Assembly (NCBI GenBank): GCA_017473945.1
Contig: JAFUIW010000028.1
Span: 1-47,513, forward strand
Source of the DNA: Methanobrevibacter sp.
GTDB taxonomy: Archaea > Methanobacteriota > Methanobacteria > Methanobacteriales > Methanobacteriaceae
Direction: 5' to 3'
Length of the DNA stretch: 47,513 bases
Shown here: positions 1-7,972 of the stretch, in pieces
Position numbering within the stretch: position 1 is the stretch's first letter
How the letters are laid out: each line of letters opens with the position of its first letter
The notes under the pieces: model-generated
Databases searched by the model: none
What the model was told of the DNA's origin: nothing
Seen by the model: only the letters and a program-made list of their open reading frames with translations
Program-made: the position numbers and the translations under genes

Positions 1-81
1 TTAGAGTGTTTATCGTATGATTTTTTATGAGTATCGTAATGTTCCCGACATTTCCCACAGGTAAACTATGGGTAGTACTGT

Positions 82-552
82 ATGTTCCAATCAGAAACAT
101 ACGAACTAATGGATGCAATGTTTTACGATGATGGAACATCTGCAAGTAATAATTTGTGGAGGTTGAATAATGCAACTTTAACAAGAGATAGTGAGTACAC
201 TACTGTTAAATCAACTGCACAATGGGGAAATATCCAATTAAGTCGTAATAATGTTCAAGTAAATTTATTAGAGAACAATAGTACCATTGTTATTGAAATG
301 GATTTGTTAGGATGTTCTTCACAAAAATTAATGTCTTTAAGATATTACGATGGAACACACCACTATTTAAATTTCCCTGCTCTTGATGGGCATCATAAAG
401 TTACAATTACATCAAACAGTCAGAAATTTGAAGTTGATGGAGTTGTAAAACAAAATTGGTCAGTTAATATTCCAAATATATACTTACAGACAAGTATGAG
501 TGAATCAAACTTGGAATTACAATTTAAACAATTAAAGGTTTATCCGATTTAA
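82..552 (+). CDS. Silent, inverted adhesin tip cassette (lectin-like beta domain, no stalk)
   Basis: This rightward frame encodes about 155 residues resembling the C-terminal tips of the two leftward adhesins at 549-1205 and 1313-2053. The shared pattern is (Q)SExYEx-DAxFxDxG followed by a beta-rich domain ending VYPI. It has no Ig-like stalk, no convincing ribosome binding site, and a stop codon (TAG, 73-75) just upstream in frame, so the ATG at 82 is probably not a real start. The shared boundary begins at base 88. Its last codons form a 24-bp palindrome with the end of the opposing gene. I read it as an unexpressed alternative receptor-binding tip that becomes expressed after inversion. 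The domain similarity is seen directly; receptor binding and silence are inferred. Confidence 0.6.
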   Translation: MFQSETYELMDAMFYDDGTSASNNLWRLNNATLTRDSEYTTVKSTAQWGNIQLSRNNVQVNLLENNSTIVIEMDLLGCSSQKLMSLRYYDGTHHYLNFPALDGHHKVTITSNSQKFEVDGVVKQNWSVNIPNIYLQTSMSESNLELQFKQLKVYPI

Positions 553-562
553 ATCGGATAAA
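539..562. repeat. 24-bp perfect palindrome joining two convergent adhesin tips
   Basis: The half-site TTTATCCGATTT is followed directly by its reverse complement, centred between 550 and 551. It encodes the last residues and stop codon of both opposing tip cassettes, whose stops overlap here. It arises because the two cassettes share the same 3' end in opposite orientation. No T-run flanks it, so a terminator role is not supported. Confidence 0.85.
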
Positions 563-1205
563 TCACGAAGTTTTTGTATTGTAATTCTTGACTATTGCTA
601 CCTATTTGGAATAAAAATCGTTCAAAAGTGTTAGATAACGAGTAAGTGTAAGATGTTGAATTGGTATCATTAGTAACAACAACAGTATTCTCATTACAAG
701 TCATTTTAATATGATGCCAATTATTCAAACTTAAATTAAAACGATTTAAACTCATATTCCCTAAAACAGACCATACATTTCTGATTGTTGCGAAAACATT
801 TTCAACAGAATTAGATTTCAATAACACATCAAATTCAATGCAAAAATCAGTTAAACTAATTGATTTGTACCTACGAGCATCTGTTTTTCCAGTAGCGATT
901 TTCATTGAAGTGTATTCTGAATTTCGAGTAATATCTGCTTCGTAACCAGTCCAATTACTCCAAGTTCCATAATCACTATCAGTACCCATATCTTTAAAGG
1001 TAGCATCTAATACTTCGTATATTTCTGATTGTAAACTGCTGTCACTAATATCAACAGGTTTATCTGTTGATGCTACAATATCAACTTTTCCTGCACCTGT
1101 TCCAGTGTAACTGTGTGTTATTGGGTCTCCATTGGCATCGTGGTCAAGTGTTGCGATGCCTTGTTCATTTGTTATTCCGTAACCTAAATATCTGTAATTT
1201 ACCAT
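549..1205 (-). CDS. Tail adhesin with partial Ig-like stalk and lectin-like tip
   Basis: This 218-residue protein starts at 1205 behind a good ribosome binding site (AAGGAGTTGATAAAAAATG). Residues 1-55 look like the end of an Ig-like domain (THSYTGTGAGKVDIVAS). From about residue 58 a tip domain begins (SLQSEIYEVLDATF), homologous to the inverted cassette at 82-552 and to the tip of 1313-2053. It follows the main fibre gene but is translated separately. The stalk/tip junction at 1014-1031 carries an 18-bp sequence repeated in inverted orientation at 88-105, so the tip is probably exchangeable. It is likely a receptor-binding protein at the tail end; the receptor is unknown. Confidence 0.7.
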   Translation of the reverse strand: MVNYRYLGYGITNEQGIATLDHDANGDPITHSYTGTGAGKVDIVASTDKPVDISDSSLQSEIYEVLDATFKDMGTDSDYGTWSNWTGYEADITRNSEYTSMKIATGKTDARRYKSISLTDFCIEFDVLLKSNSVENVFATIRNVWSVLGNMSLNRFNLSLNNWHHIKMTCNENTVVVTNDTNSTSYTYSLSNTFERFLFQIGSNSQELQYKNFVIYPI

Positions 1206-1312
1206 TTTTTATCAACTCCTTTTTTTTAATTTTTTTTTGGTTCGTATAAAAATCGGTTTTTACATTTCCATATATTCCTACAAGTAGAGTATCTGAAATG
1301 CAAATCAGAACA

Positions 1313-2053
1313 TTATAATGGTTTTAACTTGATTTCATCAACATACTGTGCAGAACCATATGTATAAAATCCACATCTGAATGATGATTTGTGTGTTGCA
1401 GTCTTTGAACCCAGTTCAGTCCCATTTACAATGAATTTGGTAACTCCATTTTGTCTGCGAATGGTAATTACATCACCAGCAGTAGCAGTAACATTTGTAC
1501 GGGTTTCTGAGGGTATAGTGTAATAATATATACCATTACTTGCATTTGATGAAGCATAATAAGTATTATCATTGAACATTAATCCAACTACTTTATTTTG
1601 TTGTTTTAATACAATTTTAACACTATACTCCCAATTATCAGAGTTAGCAAGTGTTACTGGTATGTAAATCAGTTTCTCCGATGTTGTTGAAGCGATTGTG
1701 AGATAATCTCCATTTGTAGTAACACTTGCTCCACTTGGAATTTCAAAACTACTTGCAGATGTTCCATCATTCCAATACTTACAATCTTCAATACTGTATG
1801 TTTCTTGTAGATTCATACACTCCACAGTCAAGGCAACATCACCAACACCCTGCGAAGCATAAGTGTACGATGCCACACCCACACTATCAGTGGTTTTTGT
1901 CGCTAATACTTCACTGCCTTTCTTAAACACTACTGACTGTCCACTCATCACTTCACCGTTTTGGTCTTTCACGGTAGCAGATAACACTGCACTGTCACTG
2001 TCATAATAGGATAAGATGTCCTTGTCAGATGTTAATGTGAGAGTTGTTGGCAC
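1313..2053 (-). CDS. C-terminal part of main tail fibre: Pro/Thr hinge, Ig-like domain, lectin-like tip
   Basis: The frame is open back to 2083, directly after the TGA that ends the 2084-3148 gene, and it is in the same reading frame. The first residues after the TGA form a Pro/Thr hinge (EPVPPTPTPVP). Then come an Ig-like domain (about 75 residues, ending SQGVGDVALTVE) and a concanavalin-like tip (about 155 residues, LQETYSIEDCKYWNDG). The GTG at 2053 is only a nominal start: it lies inside the hinge and has no ribosome binding site. Most likely this is the distal half of a 611-codon fibre made by UGA readthrough, or now detached by a nonsense mutation. The tip DNA shares a 19-bp exact stretch with the cassette at 82-552 (GATGGAACATCTGCAAGTA). 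Confidence 0.65.
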   Translation of the reverse strand: MPTTLTLTSDKDILSYYDSDSAVLSATVKDQNGEVMSGQSVVFKKGSEVLATKTTDSVGVASYTYASQGVGDVALTVECMNLQETYSIEDCKYWNDGTSASSFEIPSGASVTTNGDYLTIASTTSEKLIYIPVTLANSDNWEYSVKIVLKQQNKVVGLMFNDNTYYASSNASNGIYYYTIPSETRTNVTATAGDVITIRRQNGVTKFIVNGTELGSKTATHKSSFRCGFYTYGSAQYVDEIKLKPL

Positions 2054-2083
2054 TGGTGTTGGTGTTGGTGGTACTGGTTCTGC

Positions 2084-3148
2084 TCATTCAACGGCATAGA
2101 AGTATACTGTTTCCCCTGCTCCGATTTTTGAACCGTCACTGTCTTTCATTTGTACTGTGATGTCGGTTGTTTCACTGGTTTGTATGATTGACGGTTCGGC
2201 GATTAGGTTGTAGAGTATTGGGTTGAGTACTTCGTAGAAGTATACTGTTTTACCAACTCCATCGGTTAAATCGTAGGATTGTCCGTCTGTGTCTAATAAC
2301 TGTGCATATATGTCAGTGTTTTGTCCTATTTGTATTGGATTTGGTGTTATTTCTGTGATGTCTACTCCACTGATTAGGTGGATTTCTGGTTTATCGTGTC
2401 TGATTTCCACTGTTGTATCAAGTGAAATGATGTAATCTTGTTCAAGTGACTCTACTGGAATATTTACCCATTCATTAGGTGTTAATTCGATTTCTAATGT
2501 TTCTACTACCTTGAAATCACTTGTTGTGTCATCTAATATGTTTACACCAGTGTAATGAATTACCTCTAATTTGAGTATGTAACTGCTCCATCTGAACACA
2601 TTATCAGTGAGTTTGACTTTCGGTTGTGAAGCGATGGTTTCATCAGTAACAACAATACCATTATCGATAATTGTTGCATTTTCGATGTTGAATTCGTATG
2701 TTCCATAACTGCCCGTTATTTCGCCTTGACTTATTCTGAAACTTCCAGTATGTCGGACATTCTGTTTTAACAAGGATATGTAGGCATTGAATTGACTTTC
2801 GGTTAATTTATCGCCAATATCGTAGTATGTTCCATACTCACTGTAATCTACGATTTCGGAGTTTTCATCAGATATGAAAGTGAAGAATGTTTCTTGATTG
2901 TTTTCTTCTGTGCTTTCGAGTTTCTGACAGATTATGCATTTGTTGTCGAGTATTCTGTCATTCGGATTACTTGAAGTAATGGAATTTGTGTAGAATAACG
3001 GATAGATTTTATAAATCTTGTCTGTGATTATTTCTTCAACTTTAAAGATTGGAGATGTCAGTATTTGTGATAATTTAACTGTAAAGTTATGCACTGGTCT
3101 GTTATGGAAATAAGCGAGTTCCTTATTTTGAATATTACTGTAATACAC
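2084..3148 (-). CDS. Main tail fibre/adhesin, proximal part with two Ig-like repeats
   Basis: A 354-residue protein starting at GTG (3148) behind GAGGTGATTAACA, which overlaps the end of the upstream fibre gene. The N-terminal 220 residues are of unknown fold. From about residue 255 two repeats follow (ITPNPIQIGQNTDIYAQ... TVYFYEV and EPSIIQTSETTDITVQ... TVYFYAVE), resembling Ig-like repeats of methanogen adhesin-like proteins. The protein ends abruptly at a TGA (2084-2086) after the second repeat, exactly where a Pro-rich hinge and another Ig-like domain continue in frame. It is probably the proximal shaft of a longer tail fibre. The repeat pattern is seen directly; fibre function comes from position after the baseplate genes. 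Confidence 0.7.
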   Translation of the reverse strand: MYYSNIQNKELAYFHNRPVHNFTVKLSQILTSPIFKVEEIITDKIYKIYPLFYTNSITSSNPNDRILDNKCIICQKLESTEENNQETFFTFISDENSEIVDYSEYGTYYDIGDKLTESQFNAYISLLKQNVRHTGSFRISQGEITGSYGTYEFNIENATIIDNGIVVTDETIASQPKVKLTDNVFRWSSYILKLEVIHYTGVNILDDTTSDFKVVETLEIELTPNEWVNIPVESLEQDYIISLDTTVEIRHDKPEIHLISGVDITEITPNPIQIGQNTDIYAQLLDTDGQSYDLTDGVGKTVYFYEVLNPILYNLIAEPSIIQTSETTDITVQMKDSDGSKIGAGETVYFYAVE

Positions 3149-3150
3149 TG

Positions 3151-4797
3151 TTAATCACCTCTTGTTAATGTTATGTTAGTCTTATAGGCAAAATCAACAC
3201 CACTGACTGAATGGCAGAAACCTTTATCGGATTGTAAGTGTACTGTATCTTCAATCAAACTGTAATAATATTGTACATCGATTTTAGAAGTGTTTCTTTG
3301 TGTATCAAAGAATGCAGAACGATTATTCTGTTGTAATTCAGAATGTGAGTAACCATTAATCTGTGCAGTTTCACCACAAGTGAATATACAAGTGTTAAAC
3401 TCTAAATCGTAATCATAGGCAGTTTCATCGGTTAAACTAAACTCTGAATTGAGTATTGTTGCATTTCCATCGGTTTGATAAAGGAAATAAGGATAGTTCT
3501 TATTGCTAATCTTACCAATGACATTACAACCAGTTACTTCCAAGTTTCCACCGTGTAGGATTGCCATATCACAATTACTGATAGTACAGTTGTTTAGTTT
3601 GGTGTTGAAGTCATCTGACTCATCAAGACTTGCCAAGTCCACTTGACAATCAATAACACTTCCGAAACCAGTACAATTAATGAAGTTACAATCATTTAAC
3701 TCTACTGTACTGTTCGGTTCTTGTTGCAATGTATTAACACCATTACTGAAACCGATAGATTGTGCCTTGAATGTCTTATCAGATGGAATAACAAGTTTAT
3801 GTGATGTCATATTAATACTGCAATCATTACCAATCAAATTAACAGATTTACTGACAGTTAAATCAGATGTTAATCTTAAATTACTGGATAATCTACCAGT
3901 ACCTCCAATTCTGAACAGTTCTGTGAGTTTTGTTAATGTATTTATGGTTTCATATTTTGACTCTAATACAACATCATTTTCAGATGAATTTAAAACATCA
4001 TTCGCTTCCACCAATACCTTAAATCTGATTTTCTTTTCTTCTGTTTCGTTGGTTAGGTCTAAATTGAAAGTATAATCATTTACTGACTCATTCCAAACAA
4101 CTGGTAATGCCTTACCATCATACAATACTGATAATTTAGTAGCATACTCACCAACAAGGTCGCCATTAGGTTTATAATCGGTTAATGTACCTAATTGTAC
4201 TGTATTGACTTCACCAACAGTTAAATCTTGATTACAAGCGAATTGGAAATCAGTTTTCGATAGTTTCACTAATACAAAACCAGCAGAACCACCTAAATAC
4301 TTAATTTCATTAAATCCTCTACTTAACTTCATAAAAACCGTTACCCATTGAGACATATACCTATGATACGCTTTAATTCCTTGTGTGCTATTTAATTGCT
4401 TTAAATTCAAATTTAAAACATTATCCTTTAAATAATATATTAATGTATTTGAAGTAACTTGTTGAATACCCATATATACCAAAATTTTAATCGGTGAAGA
4501 TTTTTCACTCACAGAGACATTAAAACCTTTATCTGTGTAACTATAAACTACATCTATTGTTTTATCATTTTTATCTACAAAAGCAATACCTTTTGTCCAA
4601 AAGGAGTTATCTACTTCAACAATATATCTCCATTTAGAATCTCGCTTTTTTTTACTGATTTTGCAAAAGTCAAAAACAACATCGGTAAATTCAGTGTTGC
4701 CATCATGGTCAATCAAAGCAGTATCCAACTCATACCACCAGAACCCTTGATTATCAAAACTTGTACCATTAATGTCCTCTACTGTTAAAAAACTCAT
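3151..4797 (-). CDS. Tail fibre with right-handed beta-helix domain (adhesin-like)
   Basis: A 548-residue protein. Residues 1-270 are beta-rich and of unknown family. Residues about 290-480 show repeated N-C-x-I/F/V rungs (LNDCNFINCTGFG, LNNCTISNCD, VTGCNVIGKI, LNSEFSLTD, FNTCIFTCGE), typical of a parallel beta-helix of the kind abundant in methanogen adhesin-like proteins. The C-terminus (SVSGVDFAYKTNITLTRGD) looks like a conserved end motif. It overlaps the next upstream gene by 4 bases and sits between baseplate and adhesin genes, so it is probably a tail fibre or baseplate-attached host-recognition protein. A host origin of the beta-helix domain is plausible but inferred. Confidence 0.75.
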   Translation of the reverse strand: MSFLTVEDINGTSFDNQGFWWYELDTALIDHDGNTEFTDVVFDFCKISKKKRDSKWRYIVEVDNSFWTKGIAFVDKNDKTIDVVYSYTDKGFNVSVSEKSSPIKILVYMGIQQVTSNTLIYYLKDNVLNLNLKQLNSTQGIKAYHRYMSQWVTVFMKLSRGFNEIKYLGGSAGFVLVKLSKTDFQFACNQDLTVGEVNTVQLGTLTDYKPNGDLVGEYATKLSVLYDGKALPVVWNESVNDYTFNLDLTNETEEKKIRFKVLVEANDVLNSSENDVVLESKYETINTLTKLTELFRIGGTGRLSSNLRLTSDLTVSKSVNLIGNDCSINMTSHKLVIPSDKTFKAQSIGFSNGVNTLQQEPNSTVELNDCNFINCTGFGSVIDCQVDLASLDESDDFNTKLNNCTISNCDMAILHGGNLEVTGCNVIGKISNKNYPYFLYQTDGNATILNSEFSLTDETAYDYDLEFNTCIFTCGETAQINGYSHSELQQNNRSAFFDTQRNTSKIDVQYYYSLIEDTVHLQSDKGFCHSVSGVDFAYKTNITLTRGD

Positions 4798-5000
4798 TCA
4801 CTCACCTCAATAACAGCACCATGAATCTTATGAATTAAAAAAGTCCTACCTTTTATTTTCAAAGAATAAGACTCATCATCATGATCATCAATCTGAGATA
4901 ACAAACTCTCAAAATCAATACTCCAACATTCATCCTCATCAAAAAAACTACGCAATTGTGAAACTACATCATCATCCTCATAATATTCACTTAAAGCCAT
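4794..5000 (-). CDS. Small acidic protein of the baseplate/fibre operon
   Basis: A 68-residue, Asp/Glu-rich protein (ALSEYYEDDDVVSQLRSFF at the N-terminus). It overlaps the upstream tail-protein-I-like gene and the downstream fibre gene by a few bases, so translation is probably coupled. No family recognised. Its position suggests a small baseplate or fibre-connector component. Confidence 0.6.
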   Translation of the reverse strand: MALSEYYEDDDVVSQLRSFFDEDECWSIDFESLLSQIDDHDDESYSLKIKGRTFLIHKIHGAVIEVSE

Positions 5001-5461
5001 TGTATATCACCTTGTTTCAAAACAAATTTCTTCTTAATAATCCTTTGCAAATCCAGAGGAGCTTCAGCCATATACCCATTATGATTGATATAAATATTAT
5101 CAGAAGTTAAAGTATTCTCACTTGCATCAAAATCATCAACAAAAACATACAAAGTTAAACCGTAAATAGATTTAAGATATTCTGGAGTTAAATGCTCTAA
5201 CTTTTCCTGCACAATCCTCTCCCTGTAATCCTCATCAGATTCATCAGTTTTACGATAAACTGCATAATCTTTACCATGCAAATCTAAATACTTACCAGTC
5301 GCAGATGTTAAGAATAATTGTTCATAGAAATCTTGAACATCATGTTCATCAAACCATGCACCAACAGTATAATCAAGAACCCTACGCAACTGATTATCCT
5401 TTTTCTTCAATGCTGAATGTTCTGGTAACATATCAACTAAAGCATCAATAAAATCAGACAT
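4991..5461 (-). CDS. Baseplate wedge protein, tail protein I-like
   Basis: About 156 residues starting MSDFIDALVDMLPEHS. I chose the ATG at 5461 because GAGTGATTTTT precedes it. It shows the pattern of phage tail protein I / XkdT-partner proteins placed directly after baseplate J: an N-terminal 'exit domain' with L-R-R-V-L-D and F-Y-E-Q-L-F-L-T-S-A-T-G-K-Y-L-D-L-H-G-K-D-Y, then the segment DESDEDYRERIVQ that is common in such proteins. It would link the baseplate wedge to the fibres. Gene order (gp25-like, J-like, I-like, fibres) matches contractile-tail phages. Confidence 0.7.
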   Translation of the reverse strand: MSDFIDALVDMLPEHSALKKKDNQLRRVLDYTVGAWFDEHDVQDFYEQLFLTSATGKYLDLHGKDYAVYRKTDESDEDYRERIVQEKLEHLTPEYLKSIYGLTLYVFVDDFDASENTLTSDNIYINHNGYMAEAPLDLQRIIKKKFVLKQGDIQWL

Positions 5462-5466
5462 AAAAA

Positions 5467-6633
5467 TCACTCTACAATAGTTTGATTAAAAGTTAATGTT
5501 CCTAATTTAACAACTTCCAATTCACTTAAATCAGTAGAAGTAAATTCACTAGATTCACCAGTTACATAAACCTTAATATCAACAACATCACCCAATAACT
5601 CAAAATTACCAATAATCAAATCCCTTGTTAAATTATCACCAATATTCAAACCAACAAACTCCATTTGCTCATAACTTCCACCATTAACAATTTTACTTAC
5701 AAACATAGTCAAATCATCATCAGACCATTCCTGCAACATTGTTAAATCAAAAGTCAAATCCAAATCCACATACGTAGGCTTAGCAACATTAAACACTTGT
5801 TTATAAATCAAATTATTAACATCACTAAACTCTGTTAAAACATCCAACAAAACACTATCAGACACAAGTTTATCATAACCATTAACAACAACCGTACTAG
5901 TATAACTATCATCCAAATCAGCTAACTTAACATCATGAACACCAGGAACATTATTACCCAATGCTAAATAATAACCTTCACTACCAAAACCATCAGCCCT
6001 TACATTTTCTAATAAGCGAGTACGATAATCTTCATCATCTTCTAAATCAGTACCTTCACTAAATTCAGTTAAATTATTAACAGAAACAAGGTCACTATCA
6101 ATACTATCATCAACAATTTTAGTCAATTGACCAGGTTGAATATTACCCTCATAACCATCAGTCAAACATTCACATGAAACCTCTGCAGTTAACTCACCTG
6201 CATAAATAGTACAATCACTAGTTGTTACATACTGTAACTCATTATCATCTTCAAGAAGAGTATCCAACGGAATTAAAAAATCATTCTCTTGCTCAAAACT
6301 TAAAGTAAAAGTAGCAATACCCTGTGAAGGATTACCCTCAACTCTAGGCAAATTAATAAAAGGATTCTCACCAATCTTATCCAACCAAGTACCATAACTT
6401 GAACTAATAAAAGGCAATTTTGACGCTTCAGTTTCATCTTCCAATACAGCATAAGCTAAAACACAACATCCCTCAATAATATTACGAATAACACTACCTT
6501 CATTAAAATCAGTTAACTTTGTCTCACCAACTTCCCGTTTCTGCTCATACAAATCAATCATCTGCATCAACAAGTTCAAAGGACTTACCTCATCACCAAC
6601 AAGATTATAAAAACTAACTTCATCCAACGCCAT
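5467..6633 (-). CDS. Baseplate J-like protein
   Basis: About 388 residues, start MALDEVSFYN chosen at 6633 behind GAGGTAG. Baseplate J family (P2 gpJ, XkdT, T4 gp6-like) by the segments TDFNEGSVIRNIIEGCCVLAYAV near residue 45, a central beta domain with PLDTLLEDDNELQYVT, and EGTDLEDDEDYRTRLLENVR... FGSEGYY, the usual 'ETDEEYRxRL' motif. It forms the baseplate wedge that triggers sheath contraction. It overlaps the gp25-like gene upstream. Confidence 0.88.
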   Translation of the reverse strand: MALDEVSFYNLVGDEVSPLNLLMQMIDLYEQKREVGETKLTDFNEGSVIRNIIEGCCVLAYAVLEDETEASKLPFISSSYGTWLDKIGENPFINLPRVEGNPSQGIATFTLSFEQENDFLIPLDTLLEDDNELQYVTTSDCTIYAGELTAEVSCECLTDGYEGNIQPGQLTKIVDDSIDSDLVSVNNLTEFSEGTDLEDDEDYRTRLLENVRADGFGSEGYYLALGNNVPGVHDVKLADLDDSYTSTVVVNGYDKLVSDSVLLDVLTEFSDVNNLIYKQVFNVAKPTYVDLDLTFDLTMLQEWSDDDLTMFVSKIVNGGSYEQMEFVGLNIGDNLTRDLIIGNFELLGDVVDIKVYVTGESSEFTSTDLSELEVVKLGTLTFNQTIVE

Positions 6634-7027
6634 CTTCATCTACCTCACTAACACCCAACTCATCTAAATCATAACTTAACTCAATAACTTCATCTTCACT
6701 ATACTGCAAAACAATATTAATCCTAATCCTATCACTATCAACATACTCAACACTTGTTGAAAACTCATCCAAACGAGGGTCTTGACTTAAAACATTATCA
6801 ACTTCCAATTTAACAAATTTCAAAGTATTCTCAGTATTTCGCCACCCTAAAAACTTAAGTAAAACACTACCATAACCAGAATAAAAAATATCCAAACTAT
6901 CATACATAGTGTTTAACCTGTTACCTATTGCCTGTGCAATATTCTCTTCATATTCTGCAAGTTGCAAATCACCATTAACAAACCTGAGATTGTTATGTAG
7001 ATCCACACCATAATTATATGCAACCAT
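6620..7027 (-). CDS. gp25/GPW-like baseplate wedge protein
   Basis: About 135 residues; the ATG at 7027 follows GGTGATTTTTG. The sequence fits the gp25-like (GPW) lysozyme-related baseplate family: an N-terminal LRFVNGDLQLAEYEENIAQAIGNRLNTM, the segment LDIFYSGYGSVLLKFLG, then DPRLDEFSTSVEYVDSDRIRINIVLQY. It lies immediately upstream of the baseplate J gene, as in P2- and Mu-like contractile tails. Confidence 0.82.
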   Translation of the reverse strand: MVAYNYGVDLHNNLRFVNGDLQLAEYEENIAQAIGNRLNTMYDSLDIFYSGYGSVLLKFLGWRNTENTLKFVKLEVDNVLSQDPRLDEFSTSVEYVDSDRIRINIVLQYSEDEVIELSYDLDELGVSEVDEDGVG

Positions 7028-7037
7028 CAAAAATCAC

Positions 7038-7952
7038 CTAATAATTTTTTTTATAAGGACTACTTCCACCACTGACAATGTATCTTCCACTTCCACCATG
7101 AGAACCAATAGGATTTCTATTGCTCCTACCAGTGTCTGCGAAAGTCATTTTACCCTTGTATGGTAATTTGTTCCACAAATGACCGCAAGTTTCGTCTATA
7201 AAATGATAACGACCATTGTAAATTTCACAACGAACTTTCGGTTTACAAGCACTACAAAGATTATAAATTAAAAATGCTGTATCCCAACAGTTTGCAGTAT
7301 GACTTGATATAACTGCACTTGAAGGTTTACCATAACCCCAATATTTTTTATAAGATACATATTTATCCACCCAGTCATAGATACAATATGCTCTTTGTTC
7401 TTCAGTATTGCAACCTTCCGTAATCTGTTTAGCAGCAGTTTTAATATTTGTAGAAATGTTTCTACCTGCTTTAGTAGGGAATAATTTCGTATTATTCTTT
7501 GAAGTAGAATTAGTTGTTTTTTTACCACTACTAGTAGATTTACTACTACTGTTAGTATTATTTCGGAATAAATTATTGTAAGCTTCTTGAAATTTACGAG
7601 CATCACTAGTAAAATCAGTTAATTTAGATGGGAATGCATTTAATTCTAACTTCATTTCTGCTTTACGATTCGGAATATCAACATCAATAGTATTAGTTTC
7701 AATATACCATCTGCCTAATTTATAACCTCCAAAACGGGTGTAAATTGAAGAATAAACTTCTGCTAGTTTCTCCCAGTTTTTTAAATGCATAGCACTAGTT
7801 GATTCCCAGTCATAAAAGCAAAACTGATTTGTATGAACTTTTTTTAATGCAGGATTTCCAAGAGGTAAAGTTAATTTCATTGTGAGCAAATCTCTTGCAG
7901 ACTCTTGTATTAACTCTATTGATTTATTTTTCTCCAATAAATTATTAGCCAT
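7038..7952 (-). CDS. Tail hub/spike protein with transglutaminase-like (pseudomurein peptidase) domain
   Basis: A 304-residue protein behind GGAGGGTTAATTTTT. Residues 1-130 are a tail-associated domain. A low-complexity Ser/Thr/Lys linker follows (about 133-155). Residues about 160-304 form a transglutaminase-like cysteine peptidase with the triad in the usual order: Cys in HTANCWDTAF, His in GRYHFID, Asp in MTFADTG. In Methanobacteriales viruses this fold cleaves the peptide crosslinks of pseudomurein, so it probably opens the wall locally during injection, unlike the free lysis enzyme at 46199-47059. Motifs are seen; substrate is inferred. Confidence 0.8.
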   Translation of the reverse strand: MANNLLEKNKSIELIQESARDLLTMKLTLPLGNPALKKVHTNQFCFYDWESTSAMHLKNWEKLAEVYSSIYTRFGGYKLGRWYIETNTIDVDIPNRKAEMKLELNAFPSKLTDFTSDARKFQEAYNNLFRNNTNSSSKSTSSGKKTTNSTSKNNTKLFPTKAGRNISTNIKTAAKQITEGCNTEEQRAYCIYDWVDKYVSYKKYWGYGKPSSAVISSHTANCWDTAFLIYNLCSACKPKVRCEIYNGRYHFIDETCGHLWNKLPYKGKMTFADTGRSNRNPIGSHGGSGRYIVSGGSSPYKKNY

Positions 7953-7972
7953 AAAAATTAACCCTCCACTCT

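Noticed and set aside
539..562. The 24-bp palindrome as the recombinase target
   Set aside because: A site at the shared 3' ends would not exchange tips between stalks; the 18-bp boundary repeats fit better. It may still mark cassette ends.
1313..2053. Independent gene starting at GTG 2053
   Set aside because: The GTG is inside a Pro/Thr hinge, has no RBS, and the frame is open back to the TGA of the upstream fibre gene, so it is better seen as the distal half of one fibre.
2084..2086. UGA as a selenocysteine codon
   Set aside because: No selenocysteine insertion element is recognisable, the context is a structural hinge with no catalytic site, and likely hosts are not known selenoprotein users.
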